Positions 11,230 through 23,275 are shown, counted from the stretch's first letter. The stretch is DNA of 64,000 bases from Manis javanica (GCF_040802235.1 NC_133163.1:66754001-66818000), one strand, 5' to 3'. A program made the numbers and translations. The notes: generated from the sequence alone by a model not told the origin.

Positions 11230-11779
11230 AAGCACTAGTTATGTTACAAGGATATGTTTCCAACACTTAAGAGATGTGTCTAAAGTTGATATAAAATCTT
11301 TATCAAATTAAGGAAGCTCCATCCTACTCCATGTTTGTTAAGAGTTTTGACATTTTAAAAAATTCATAAATAGGCACTAACACTTAGCCAATGTCTTTTT
11401 TTTCAGTCAATAGAAGATGATGATTTTTCTCCCTTAGTTCCTTAAATGTGGTGAATTACATTGGTACCTTTTCCAATTTTGAACCAGTTTGGCTTTACCA
11501 GGATAAACTACTAGGTTTTGATATTTAATATTTTGATACTTAAACTACTATGTTTTAAATATCTCATTGGATTTGTTTAGCTAATACTTTATTTGGGTTT
11601 TTTTTTTTTTGCATTTACATTGATAAATGTTTAAGACCAATAATTTTCTCTTCATATATTGTTCTTACCTTTTAAAAAAATATATAAGATACTGGTTTCA
11701 AGTCTGCAACATAGTAACTGGTTTTGAATCAAGATTTTTAGCCTTTTTAAAATCTTCATCACAAGAAAAGTTTTTGTAG

Positions 11780-11905
11780 CTGTGTATGTAATGTGAACTA
11801 GACTTATTGTGATCATTTCACAGTATACACAAATATCAAATTGTTAGATTGTACACCTGAAATAAACAATTATACATCAATTATATCTCAATTTTTAAAA
11901 AGCAA
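11780..11905 (+). mobile_element. L1 3'-UTR end
   Basis: The phrases 'gaactagacttattgtgatc', 'tagattgtacacctgaaata' and 'ttatatctcaatttttaaaa' are the terminal bases of L1M-type 3' UTRs, ending A-rich. Confidence 0.65.
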
Positions 11906-12204
11906 ATAACGTGTCAAAAAAAGACTTTGACTTGAAAAATGAGATGGCTATTTCTGACCTTTTCTATTTTCTAGAATAATTTGCATAAGATAGATATTAA
12001 GTATGCCACAAAGATTTGTTAGACCTCACTAGTAAAATGAGCTAGGCCTAGCATTTTTTTGGAGGACAAATATTGATAGCCATCTGATTTTATTTTTTAA
12101 AAACCAGCAAAAAGGCTATGATTCTAAATTTTAAAAACCAGGTGATAGACATTTAAAGGTAAGGATTTATTTTTTAAAAAACAATAGTTTTACAAAACCC
12201 ACGT

Positions 12205-12750
12205 GTGTTTAGGTTCATTGAATGCTGTTTCTCGTTCCAGAAACAAACACTGATGTGTGTGGAGATGAGAGTATGCACGCTATGCTTTGTGCACTCAGGC
12301 ACCCAAAATGCTGAAGCAGATTTGAGTTTACTTGCTCCTGTTGAGAATGTAGAACATCATCAGAGCCTAGTGAAATATAACCAAAAAGGCTCTGCAGTAT
12401 TTCTGGTGAAATATGGTAGAGCCATTTCCAGGAAACAAGTTCCCTCCCACAGCATAGAAGAGAACATTTTGCTTCCTCACCCAAGAGATCTACAGAAACT
12501 GCTGGTTGACAGGAAGTACATCAAGGAACTGGAAAAACGCCTTGCCTTGGCCGTTCCACCTGCTGGCAGCTTCTGGGATGAGCCTCAGAGGTCGGGTACG
12601 CCCTTCCAGGATCACAATTTTGAGCCTATTCCTAGCGCCCCGTGCCATCTTTGCCTCCAGCGAAGGAACGGAAATCCTTTGCCTTCCTGCAGAGCCGAGG
12701 GGGATTCTTATCTGCCTCCCCCCACTCCGCTTTCCCCTCCTCCCGTTTAG
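12205..12750 (+). other. unexplained 181-codon ORF
   Basis: An open frame of 181 codons in otherwise gene-poor DNA. The translation has no signal peptide, membrane segment or domain I recognise. Residues roughly 90-115 are charged and helix-prone (KLLVDRKYIKELEKRLALA), and the C-terminus is Pro-rich from a CT-rich tract. A pyrimidine run followed by AG at about 12231-12240 could serve as a splice acceptor inside the ORF. Strong promoter or polyadenylation signals were not seen. It may be a chance ORF, a processed-pseudogene fragment or an exon of an unannotated transcript; chance is most likely. Confidence 0.2.
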
Positions 12751-12766
12751 CAGTTCGCGTTCTTAG

Positions 12767-15700
12767 CTTGTCTTTCATTCAGCCAACGGTAGTATGTAAG
12801 AGGGCATGACTTCTTGCCAAGATCCAACATTCTGGGGAAGAGTGTGTTGCTCAGCTAGAGGAGGTCGGGGAGTGCGCCAGTAAGTACCCCCCTGGAACTA
12901 CAGTGCTGGGCAAATGTGTTTCTGGCCTCCTAAACTGGGTGTTTGAATGTATTTTCCAAAAACAAGCCCCATGGTTAAAACAGTGATGAGAGTCTTAAAC
13001 TACCAGCACAGCTTTATACTTTGAGGACTTCAGTCCAAGCTCCCCAGAAGCGGGAAAGAGGCTTAATACAGCCCACAGTGTAGCACTGCCTTCTGCCCTG
13101 TGAACCCAACCAACGTGTAGAGAGCATTGTGTGAGAAAATACTTCCTAAGTCCTGAATCTTAGGACTGTAAAACAGAGAATTACAAATCAGCGACTCCCC
13201 TGTAACGACCTGGGGTTCTACGGTTTATTCACTCAGGTATAGTGCTGATTTCATGCATTTCCACTGTATATACATTTCTACCATAAAGAACTGACTTAGA
13301 TAAATTTTACCATTAGAAAAGTGTCGATAGTCCTCAGTGACAATAGGGGTGTTCAGAAAATATGCCACTGGTGGGAGTGTAAATCATGCAACATTTTAAG
13401 GCCAATTAAGTAATACCTATGTAAAATACTACTATGAGAAACATAAATGTCCATTGCTGAGTGTGGGTAAAATTGTAACATTTCTAGAATATCTCACCTA
13501 GCTTTAGTACATCTGCTTATCAATAGGCGTTCAGAGGTTGAAAGAAGTTTAGTGCGTTTGCACCGTTCCTCAGGGGTGGAGAGAAATTAATCTTTATATC
13601 AATGGGTCATTACCTGGGCAATGGAGGGCTTATCTGTACTTGAGAGGCGAGGGGGAGGGCTGGTTTTGCTGCTGCTGGAGCAGGAAAGAGAAGGCCCTGG
13701 ACTGCAGTTTGTAAGCAACAAACGAATTTTAAACTTTATTTCTCCCTTTGACTGATTTCGGTTTTAGAGGTATTTTGCCCTGGGATTTACTTCTCCCCGG
13801 ACTTACTCTGAGGTTCTGGTTAAAGCATAGTAATACAAATATTGGAATAATATGAAAACAACTTTTTATTTTTAAGTAGCAGATAGATTTTACTGATGTT
13901 TGAAATTGCCCAACATACACTTAATTTGTAGGAAGAAAAGTTGTGGAAGAGGATGCATATCATGATCCTATTTATGGATTGTATACACGTTTTTATATTT
14001 GTTGAGACGTGTGTACATGGGAGTGTGTTTGCTTTAATATAAGCTTTGGAATTTTGTAAAAGGACATATAAGAAACTATTAATGGTGAGTAAGGACTGGG
14101 ACCTGGAAATCCCCTCTGTTATTAAATTTCCTTACATGAGCACAAAGTTTATCATTTAAAATATTGATGAACAAAAAGAATTTTTAGTTCATTCAAGAGG
14201 TGAACTTAGCCACCACTCTGGGAGCATAATTAGCCTTCCTAATGTTGAAAATGAAGAACCTCACAGTTGAGAATCTATGTTTAATAAAATTCTGCCTTTT
14301 AATGGCAGTTTTTGAATCCCCATTAGTCTTGCAAGCCACTGAACACTCAACAAGCAACATTACTACATTAAGTCCTTCTACTAGGTTCTCTGAGTAAATC
14401 AGTGTAATCCTCATGCCTGGAAATAAAAATTGTCCCTGGGTGCTGTTATAAATCACCATAGTACTCCCCAGTATGCACACTCTTTAGTTTAGATGTTGAG
14501 ATGTTTTTAAGGCCCTTCCCACGGGGTAACCAAGTGAGAAGATCCTTCAGGATTTCTGTATCTTAAAGGGAGGAGGGCAGTTAGGTCCCAAGGTGATTCT
14601 AGCATCTTCTAATTACTCCACCTACCTTCCAGCTGAGATACTGAGACACAGAAAATCAAAAGGGCTGAAGACTACTGGGGAAGTTTTTCCATGTTTGTTG
14701 AGTCCTTTTAAATATATCTTCTTGTTTCTAAGGCATCACTTTCTCTGTCCCAGCGTAATGTTTTCATCATTGATTCCTTATATAATAACAATTATCTGCA
14801 TTATCTAGGTGTGCTCACCTCGTCCCTAGGAGCCTGTTGATTTAAGTGCTACCATCAGGGGAAGAGACTCACACTCTGTCTCCCAGCTGCCAATGAATGC
14901 AAGCAGAGATCCAGCCAGGCTTGTCTGTAGAGAGAAGTGACTGGCATGGGTCTGACTGCTGGGCAACACACACTCACAGCTCACAGCACAGCAGTCAGGA
15001 TGAGGGAGGAAAGCTCAGAGAGTTGGCTAGCTCTTGCCCCACCTCAGATCCTGGAGGTTGCTGGGCAGAGCCCCACCAAAGACTGTGACAAATCACACCA
15101 CACACCTATGAATGGAACCCACTGAGACCTGGTGCTGAGCCAGACCTCTTTGCTCCGGCTCCAAGATGGCACTGGGTCACTGTCCACCCATCAGCCCAAC
15201 TTTTTGGATCTATCTTTTGAGGGCAGCGGAGAATCCCAGCTTGGATCTTGTTTTTGAGTTGTTAATTCAGGTAACAGGAAAAGCAGTTGCAACCCTCATC
15301 TGAAAGTTTCATATTGCCTTTATTACTTAAGTTGGGATAAGTTCTTCTGTGCATACACAAGGTGCTGATAAGTCTTATATACACACTGAAGAGTCAGAAG
15401 AAGTTCCCCCAAATATTTTACAAGCCTCCTAACTAGCTGCATACCCTCCCCACACCCCCAAAATATGCTAGATTTTGAATTAGGGAATTTAGGACATTTT
15501 TCTTTCCCAAGGAACAACTTTCTCACCACCCTTGGTATAAATAGTACTCTGAAAAATAACGGTAACAACAAACAAAAAACTAAACAATTTGGGAAAGCAG
15601 TAAGTCTGAAAAAATCCTTTTCTTCCCTCTGAAGAATGTGTTTGTGTGTATGCATGCTATTTCCTTAAATCATAAATAGGATATCATTATACATTCTGTC

Positions 15701-15857
15701 CTGCAACATTTTTTTCTCTTTTTTGTCTCTGATTTTACAGCTCGTTTCTTTTATCTCTCACATCTACACTCCCTTTTCTTCCATCTTTGTTCTGTTGTGA
15801 AAGAACAAATATACCTCTGTGTTCAGAGAGGCAGCCTCAAAAACATTCTGTATGATG
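12767..15857. other. unassigned intergenic sequence
   Basis: About 3.1 kb with no recognised gene or repeat of known family. ORFs here are under 115 codons and featureless. Confidence 0.4.
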
Positions 15858-15864
15858 GGAACAA

Positions 15865-16110
15865 ATATTGTTTAGTCATTAAGAGCACAGATCCTGGAGC
15901 CAGACTGGTTGGGGTTGATTCCCAGCTCTACCACTCACCTAGGCAGGTTACTTGACCTCCCTGTCTCTGAGTTTCCCTACCTGCAAAGTGGTGGTACAGA
16001 TAATAAGAGTACTACTCCATGGGCATGTGGAATAAATTAAAGGAGATTATATGAAAGCAGTTAGAGCAAATGCCTGGCACCTGGTAAGTGCTCAGTATAT
16101 TTAGTTCTTA
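15865..16110 (+). mobile_element. MIR SINE, well preserved
   Basis: Nearly the full MIR order is visible: 'aagagcacagatcctggagc', 'ccagctctaccactcaccta', 'ggttacttgacctccctgtc', 'ggagattatatgaaagcagt' and 'gcctggcacctggtaagtgc'. This is an ancient pan-mammalian tRNA-derived SINE. Confidence 0.85.
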
Positions 16111-16689
16111 TTTACTAAGAGCCTCTCTTTCAAAGGTGCATGTTTTAAAATACAGTAGTTTCTCTTTCTGGCTATCTTCTTTTGTTACCATAACCCCTTC
16201 TTTTTCTCCTCTTCCTCTGCCTATAGGCTCCTTCTTGCTTTTCCTTCCTCTTCCTGCTGCCATAAATTCTTCTCCTCTTCCTTCTCTTACATGTCTGTGC
16301 TTTTCCTGTTTCCTATAGCAGCAAAAATAGGACACAACAAGCCGTAAGGAGTGTCACCCCCACCCAAAGCCTCTGCCACACTTTGGGCCAGCCACCATTT
16401 CAGCCTGCCCAGCTCAGGCTCTGAATCAGATTGCTTCCTTGGCTAGAGACACACCGTCACGGGGGCACCACGTCCAGCAGCCACAGACACAACTCACCAG
16501 AGTCTGAGAGACTCATTCCTGAGCTCCTGAGTTACTTTAGGCCTGGGGACTGGAACATATGTTTTCAAAGACTTGATTGCCTTCTTGAGCATTAGGGAAG
16601 GGAAGAGGAACATGTTAAGACCAGCAAGGCCCAGAGAAGGCATTCTATAAATATCTGTAAAATCAGTGAGTAGCAACTAAAGGAAGAGC

Positions 16690-17230
16690 AACCGAGGAAG
16701 AGGTTTCAGGTCTCTACTGCTGCTAACTGAACCATCCCCAAGTTGGTGGTATGGAACAGCAACAGCCACCGACTGTTATTACTGCTGTTCTCTCATGGTT
16801 CTGCGAGTTGGCTGGGCTCAGGAGGTTCTCAGTTGAGTTCTTTCATGCGGTTGAAGTCAGATGGTGAGTGGGGCTGCAGTCTTCTCGAAGGCCCCTCTCT
16901 TGTGTCTGCGGACTGGCACAGTTGCTGCCTGTCAGCTGGGACTCGGCAGGGCTGTTGGCCAGAACACGCATACAGTTCTTCATGCGGTGTGGGCTTCCTC
17001 ACGGCATGAGGTCTCAGTTCCATGGGTGAGTGTCCCTAGAGAGAACCAGGAAAAAACCGTATTGCTGTTTTCTACCTAGCCATTGCCCTGCCCTAGTCAA
17101 TTCCGTGGAGGTGGATCACTAAGGCCAGCCCAGCCCCTATTACAGAGAAGTGGGGTAACAAACCAGCTCTTGATGGCAGGAGTGTCAAAGAATTTGATTT
17201 TTGAAGACATTTTTTAAAAACCACCACAGC
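16690..17230 (+). mobile_element. ancient interspersed repeat, family unassigned
   Basis: The stretch 'tctctcatggttctgcgagttggctgggctcagg' followed by 'ggctgcagtcttctcgaaggc' and 'cacggcatgaggtctcagtt' recalls a common old mammalian repeat. I cannot name the family with confidence. ORFs crossing it are incidental. Confidence 0.4.
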
Positions 17231-17734
17231 CTTCAAGTTCTGCAGTGCCTTGGAAAGCTGGGAGTATGCCAGCTAGGGGCATGGTGTTTCTATAATTAAA
17301 GGAATGCCAGACAGGAGCCACATTCACTTCTTTGCGGCTGTATTCACAGGGCCTGATCACGCCTTCCTCAGAGCTCTCCAGGCAGCCTGCCTTTCAGGTC
17401 TGAGGTTCAGAGAGTAGGGGGACGAACCACCTGTAGTCCCGTGAGCTTCCTCGGCAGTCTGCTGGGTAATTGTAGCAGCGTTTACCATCTTCACTGAGCA
17501 TTTACCATCCCTCCCTTCTAGGGATCATTCCAGACTGAGTAATTCCAGGATCTGCTAGATCATTCCATGCCAGGGCTAGAAGAACCCACAAAAAAATGGG
17601 CACATATAAGCCAACCAAGCTTTTTATTTCCTTTCTCCTTGATCCTGTGACCAGTGAAGTTAGAAGTTAGCTGAATGGAGAGAGCGAAAACAGGGAAATT
17701 ATCTATACTAAGTCACACAGAGACAGTATGCTGG

Positions 17735-17915
17735 AAGCACAAGCTTCCAAAAAGACTGTTCTAATCCTTGCTCTGCCATTTACTGTCTGTATGCAAAGCA
17801 AATCATCTATCCTCTCAGCCTCCCCAACTATAAAATGGGAATGATAATAATAAGATCCACTTCATAAGGTTGTCAAGGATTCAAAAAATGATGTGCAAAG
17901 AGTCAGTAAATTTAG
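17735..17915 (+). mobile_element. MIR SINE relic
   Basis: Contains 'gctctgccatttactgtctg', 'aactataaaatgggaatgat' and 'ataaggttgtcaaggattca', the conserved core and 3' part of MIR. Confidence 0.75.
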
Positions 17916-18076
17916 GCCTACAAACTCAGTTGTAAGATGTAACATTAAAAAATACTTATACCTCCATTTAATATCTGATCAGCCCCTCTTCTGCCAAGAT
18001 GGTCATTCTAGGGGCCTTCCTGCCATGGGGTTTCACTGAGAACCTTGCAGAGTGCCCAGGCCCTGTGTATGGTGTG

Positions 18077-18089
18077 TATATATATATAT

Positions 18090-18131
<42 letters not shown>
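18077..18131. repeat. (TA)n-(GT)n compound microsatellite
   Basis: A short TA run is followed by twenty GT units at 18092-18131. Alternating purine-pyrimidine sequence of this length can adopt Z-form DNA. ORFs across it are artefacts. Confidence 0.95.
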
Positions 18132-18137
<6 letters not shown>

Positions 18138-18670
18138 TCCTTTTCTATCAGTAACCATCAGTCCACACAAGTGACAGCTGAGGTGTCTTCTGTCCCTGTC
18201 CCTCTGCACTCTGAAGCACCTACACCATTCTCCAAGCAGAAGAATCTTTTGCCAAGGTTTCCTATTGGCTGTCTGCCAAGGTGCACAATGCAGCCATTCC
18301 TTTCTAGAGTCTTGCTGCCTCCCAGCGCTGGTGCCAAAACATAAGGTGCTTTCCTCCACCTCTCTAGGACTTGCTGGCCTCCCTCCTCCCCACCTACCTG
18401 GGAGGAAATTTGTGTTTCAGGCTGTAGTATAATATCAGCTTTCCCCTCTACTTCTCCAAGACACCACACTAGCTCGGTATTTCTTAAAGTTCGTGGCCCA
18501 CAGACCTTTAAAGGGGTTGGAGAAATCGAAAGTATTTTTATAATTACAGTAATATGTTACTTGTCCTTTTACCCTGTCCATTTATCAATGATGTGGTATT
18601 TGCCTCAATGATACAAAAACAATGGTGGGCGAGCCTGCTGGTGTTGTGGCCCTAACCAAGAGAGCGGCCC

Positions 18671-19186
18671 TGAAGGGGTCCAGAATATGCCACTGAAGCA
18701 TAAAAATTATTTTGAGCAGAAGGCATCTGAGCCCCTGAAATGCCTTATCTGCCTAAAAGTAAGGCCTCCCAAAAGAACTCAATTGCCTTAAATCCCCACC
18801 CCTGGAGCACACAGGGAAGATTGAGCCTTACTACTGGAGAGAAGTCTTCACACCACACCTAAACAGACCCACTCCTAAAAGGCTATGTACCTTTCCAAAA
18901 CATCCCTTGTTTCCCCCAAGGGCCCCTCTTCTACCTCCCCTTATTAAGAAGTCAGTCATTTTCCTGTGAAGACCTGGATCCCTCTCTCCTTCCCCTAATA
19001 AGGGGGTCTAAAAAGCTCCCAATTCTAGCCACCTCTTTGAGTCACCCTTTTTTGTGTATGTGAACTGCAGTGTGTCCCTGAATAAAAATCTGTCTTTTCT
19101 CTTGCTGATCTATCTTTTGTCTGTTTAATTCGCAAGCTTCCAAAAGGTAAATCTAAGGGGTACAGGAAAAGCTTTTCCTTCCAGAT
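18671..19186 (+). mobile_element. endogenous retrovirus LTR inside the Charlie element
   Basis: Begins about TGAAGGGGTCC and ends in 'gaaaagcttttccttcca'. AATAAA lies at 19081-19086, followed by 'tctgtcttttctcttgctga', a typical LTR downstream region. Related in layout to the LTR at 10654-11229. Charlie sequence resumes on the right side. Exact ends and target duplication are unclear. Confidence 0.5.
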
Positions 19187-19936
19187 AAACACCAAACTAC
19201 AATAATAGTTATTCTCTACTGCCCCACACATACAGTAAAAAACAAACAAGACAGTTTCACTAAAGAATATGGGAAAGCAGTAAAAAAATATTAGCTCGAC
19301 TGAATCTTGATCCTCGTATGCACATTTTTAAAATACTCTGGTGAAATGGCAAAAACATATACTATGCTTGTATTACATATAGTAGTACAAGGCATTTACA
19401 TGATTGGATTGTGAGATAAACTAGCTGCTTTTTTTTTCATGGAAAAGCATTTTAATTAAAAGAACTACAGACAAAACCATCTTATTCAGACTTTAGCATT
19501 AGGCTGGCATTTTCTAGAAATAAAGTGAGGCTGCTACTTAAACATAAATTAATCAATAAACAACATTTGCCCTCAATGATAGAATTTGGAATTTTGTAAA
19601 ACTTGTACCTGCCATCATGAGTTTGACATCTTTCCAATATATTAATGACTCTTCTGATGAAATTGATGTTGAAAGTAACAAATATAAAGCTGATACTAAA
19701 TAATGAAAGATGTTACCATTTGGGAGATCTGCATAACACCATGAGCCAGTTTTTTCTGCATGGCCAGTGGATGATGTTATAAAATTAAGCATGGGTAGAA
19801 ATTTCATTCAAAGTGCAATGCAGATCAAAGATTTGAATGTAATGGAATAACAAAAAGTCACTTATGTGGTTTTGGATTCCACACTGCAGCTATTTCTATA
19901 AAGAAATTACCACTTGTTAAGTTTTTGTGTTCTATC

Positions 19937-20498
19937 TGTTGGGTCCATGCAATCGACCTCCAAATAACCGGGAGATGTGTGGATGCAAAAGCAAGAGCAT
20001 TTATTGGGTAGCCAGCATGCTGGGGTCTCATACTTGCAGGTGGATACCCCAAAGTACAAGTTCATTCTTCTTTTATACATAGGAATGGGGTCGTGTGTAG
20101 AGCGGGCCGTGCGCAGAGCAGAACTGGCCATGTGTAGAGTGGGCCGTGTGCACAACGGACCGTGTGCAGAGCAGAACGGGCTGTGTGCAGACTGGGCCTT
20201 GCACAGAACAGACTGTGCACAGACCGGGCCATGCGCAGACCAGGCCCAGATATGACCTGACCCTCACCACAACCAACATGCTCACCAACCACCTGGACTG
20301 GTTCCCTCCAGGTGGAGCAACACTCATGACCACCAGGTGGGCAAACCGTCCACCTTCCACTGGCTGGGAGCATCTGGCCAGCCCTGGCAACTGTGTTGGC
20401 CAAATCCCTGCAACTCCTGCAACCTCCCCCTGATGTGACCCATCTCTCACTAAACAAAGTCACCTACAAAATGGAGCAGCATTAGTCAGAACTCTTCA
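19937..20498 (-). mobile_element. 3' LTR of the provirus
   Basis: About 562 bp, TG...CA bounded (minus-strand TGAAGAG to CCCAACA). A TATAAAAG box lies at 20070-20077 and AATAAA at 20000-20005, both on the minus strand and correctly ordered. U3 holds about nine imperfect units of 15-21 bp (20090-20253) built on 'ggccgtgtgcagagcagaac'. Confidence 0.85.
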
Positions 20499-20515
20499 TT
20501 CCCCCCTTGAGTTTT
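20499..20515 (-). other. polypurine tract of the provirus
   Basis: On the minus strand the bases next to U3 read aaaactcaaggggggaa, a purine-rich tract ending in six Gs. This is the normal primer for retroviral plus-strand synthesis and it fixes the U3 edge. Confidence 0.8.
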
Positions 20516-20838
20516 ATTCTACTTCAAATCTTTGAAGTAACGAAATAGGGTCTTCCTTACTCAAGGGCCTGTACTGAGATCTAAGGACCATGAGTTGGAC
20601 GCTGGAGATCTGTTTCTATAGAAATTTGAGGAGGGCATTGATAAAGCAGGGGCTACATGTAAGAGCCAGTATCAGAAGTAAGAGGGGACCTGCTACTGCT
20701 GATAATAAAGTTGTTAGCCATGGGGACCAACTGAAAAGGCGTCTTGGACCTGATACAAAGCTTGTAGGGAGAACAGAAAGTTTTTATCATTTTGCTCAGT
20801 TAACAGATCAGCTCACAAACTGGGAAGGATCAGGGGAG
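20516..20838 (-). pseudogene. env: env transmembrane tail remnant
   Basis: Minus-strand translation shows a Leu-rich membrane segment (AGPLLLLILALTCSPC) around 20640-20700, followed by a stop where a cytoplasmic tail would continue. This is the extreme C-terminal part of a gammaretroviral TM subunit. The surface subunit, fusion peptide and most of TM are absent, so no envelope protein can be made. It abuts the integrase remnant directly, which points to an internal deletion. Confidence 0.65.
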
Positions 20839-21228
20839 GCCTGCTAAACAGGATTTCAAACGGGGTTATGCCCAATCTATAGGGAGTGTTCCTGACCCTG
20901 AACAGAATGAAGGGGAGGAGAGTCACCCAGTTACCACCAGTTTCTAGGGTTAATTTGGTTAAAATCTCTTTAATGGTCTAATTCATCCTTTCTACTTGAT
21001 CTGAGCTTTGGGGATGATATGCACAGTGTAGCTTCCAATTAGTCCCCAATATATGATTCAGCCCTTGTGTTACCTGAGAGATGAAAGCTGGTCCGTTGTC
21101 TGACCCAATAAAAGCAGGAAGGCCATACCTTGGAATAATGTCTTCTAGGAATTTCTTGGTAACTACTACAGCAGTAGTTTCTCTTTTGGTTGGAAAGGCT
21201 TCTGCCCATCCGGAAAAGGTATCTACTT
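20839..21228 (-). pseudogene. pol: integrase catalytic-core remnant
   Basis: The minus-strand frame carries integrase-core motifs: a WAEAFPTK-like segment, a GSDNGPAF motif holding the second catalytic Asp, and a [16 protein letters not shown]-like segment with the region of the catalytic Glu, followed by a stop. The zinc-binding N-terminal domain is missing. The frame joins RT sequence abruptly at about 21226, marking a deletion of the RT connection and RNase H. Confidence 0.8.
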
Positions 21229-21860
21229 AGTTTGGCAAAGCCAGGAATCCAGAGGCGGCAGAACTCCGCTGTCCCCAAGAACTCTCTGACAGTCCATCTA
21301 CAGTCTGGCCTTGGTAGCTGGAAAATAGTCTCTTTTCTGGCCTGGGATAGCCATCGGCATCCCCCATTGAGTTTGTATCCCAAGTAGGTGACTTCTTCTA
21401 AACAAAGTTGAGCTTTCTTAGCAGAAGCTCAGTACCCTTGTTTTCCTAGTGCCATAAGTAAATCTTTAGTGGCTGCCTGACATTCTGTTTCTGTCCGGGC
21501 AGCTATTAGTAAATCATCTACATATTGAAGCAGGCTCACCTCTGGGTGGAAATGCCGGTACTCACTCAGATCTTCATGGAGGGCCTCATCGAAGATGGTC
21601 AGTGAGTTCTTGAATCCCTGAGGCAACCTGGTCCATGTTAGTTGACCATTCAATCTGTCCTCCAGATCTCTCCATTCAAAAGCAAACAGCAGTTGACTTG
21701 AGGTGGCTAGCGGTAAGCTTTGCTTCTTGGGTGATGGGGTACCGCTGCACACGGACAGGGGTGGCAGTGGCCTTTAGTTGGACCACTATCGGTGCCCGAT
21801 GCTTTGCCCATCTGATGCCTTCCATCTTGGCCCATACTTCCGGGATCTCTTTTAGCTACT
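21229..21860 (-). pseudogene. pol: reverse transcriptase remnant
   Basis: Minus-strand RT of gammaretroviral type, with the fingers-palm segment ([11 protein letters not shown]) and an intact YVDD catalytic box at 21513-21524. The frame is broken by stops on both sides, with 107- and 114-codon stretches remaining. The C-terminal third and RNase H are deleted. The catalytic box is conserved but the enzyme is incomplete. Confidence 0.9.
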
Positions 21861-22335
21861 TATGGAGGAGCTCATAGTTGTCTTTTTCTCTTCTCAGGCT
21901 AGTGTAAAGTCTATGGTTATCATTAAGCAATAAGGTAAGAACGCTGATGGGGGCTCTGCTCTGGTTGTTTATGGAAACCGAGTCACCCTCAAAGTAGATG
22001 TGGGCTCTCACCTTGGATAGCAAATCTCTCCCCAGAAGTGGGTAGGGGCACTCAGGGATAACCATGAATGAGTGGGATACCTGTCCCAGTTTTAGGTCTA
22101 CGGATCTTCGAGTAGTCCATGAATATCAGTTAGATCTTGTGGCTCCCTGTACCCAGGACTGTTTGGGAGAAAGGGGCCCCATGGGGTTCTTAAGGATTGA
22201 ATGTTCTGCTCCAGTGTTGACCATAAAAGTCACTGGCCTCCCCTCCACATTCAGGGTTACCCAAGGCTCAGGGAGGGGGGCCAAACCCCATCCCCTTCAG
22301 TCATCTAAGCCTTCTGTCTGGAGGACCTTGGGTTG
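21861..22335 (-). pseudogene. pro: retroviral protease remnant, active site changed
   Basis: Minus-strand translation shows the aspartic protease with its active-site triad at 22207-22218 reading Asn-Thr-Gly-Ala instead of Asp-Thr-Gly-Ala, and the GRDLL motif near its C-terminus (about 22010-22040). The Asp-to-Asn change alone would abolish activity. It lies between gag and RT, in the normal order. Confidence 0.75.
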
Positions 22336-23275
22336 TTCCCTGGCTTCTCTCTTGGGGCATTAATTTTGCCAGTAGCCTCTCTCTTTGCAGTAGGCACACT
22401 GGTCTCTCTGCAGCGGGTTCTGGCCCTTGGGGGAGGATTTGGGATCTCGAGGTCCCCATTGTTCAGCCAGCCTTTTTAATTCTCGGTTCCAGGCAGGACC
22501 TTCTAACGAATTAGCTAACAAAATCTCAGCCAACCCACGGGTCTGTCACTCTTCTGGGGTGTCTCAGTTATTGAACACTTTCTCAGCCACTGCCAAAAGT
22601 TCGGCTAGCCTTTTTTCCTCAAAACCTTCTAATCTTTGTAACTTCCACCTTATGTCTGGGGCTGATTGATTAACAAAGGCCAAACTTACCGCAGACCAGT
22701 TTTCAGCAGCTTCTGGGTCCAGGGGCGTATAGGTCCTGTAGGCTTCTAGCAGTCTCTCAAGGAAAGCTCCAGGAGGTTCTGTGGGCTCCTGTTTCACCTG
22801 ACTTACTTTAGACAAATTGGTGGGATGGCGTGCTGCCACCCAGAGACACCCCCATCAGAATCTGGCGGTAGACAGTGAGCCTCTCTTGACCTTCATCCGT
22901 ATTGAAGTCCCAGTCAGGCCTACTTGAGGGGAATCTGATGTTTATAATATCTAAATCCATGGTTGGTCTCCCATCAACCCCTGGGACTAGTTTCTGAGCT
23001 TCAGTCAGGACTCTCTCTCTCTCTGCAGGAGTGAAGAGAACCTGGTCAGGGTGCCCAGGATGTCTATATACAAGGTCTTTGACCCTGAAAATGGTGGGGA
23101 GATCAAACGTGCCCTCCTCAGGCCACCCAACTCTGAACTTAGGCCATTCATTCCTGCAAAAGATAGAAAGTTCACCCTTTTTGACACCAGACCAAGATTT
23201 TTAGCCTGGTTTGAAAGTCACTGAGGCGAGATATGAAGATAGAGGAGTAGAGGGAGTAGATTGGAACTGGCCCAT
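22336..23275 (-). pseudogene. gag: gag remnant (matrix, capsid, nucleocapsid)
   Basis: The frame starts at 23275 with Met-Gly-Gln, the N-myristoylation start of gammaretroviral matrix, and hits a stop about 24 codons on. Capsid sequence is recognisable at 22564-22839 (PPGAFLERLLEAYRTYTP). A single nucleocapsid zinc knuckle lies at about 22355-22402, but its His is replaced by Tyr and a stop falls before the last Cys. Several stops and frame changes make it non-coding. Confidence 0.8.

Noticed and set aside
18033-18359. ORFs of 99-108 codons on both strands at the second TG repeat
   Set aside because: They are driven by the microsatellite and have no recognisable protein features.
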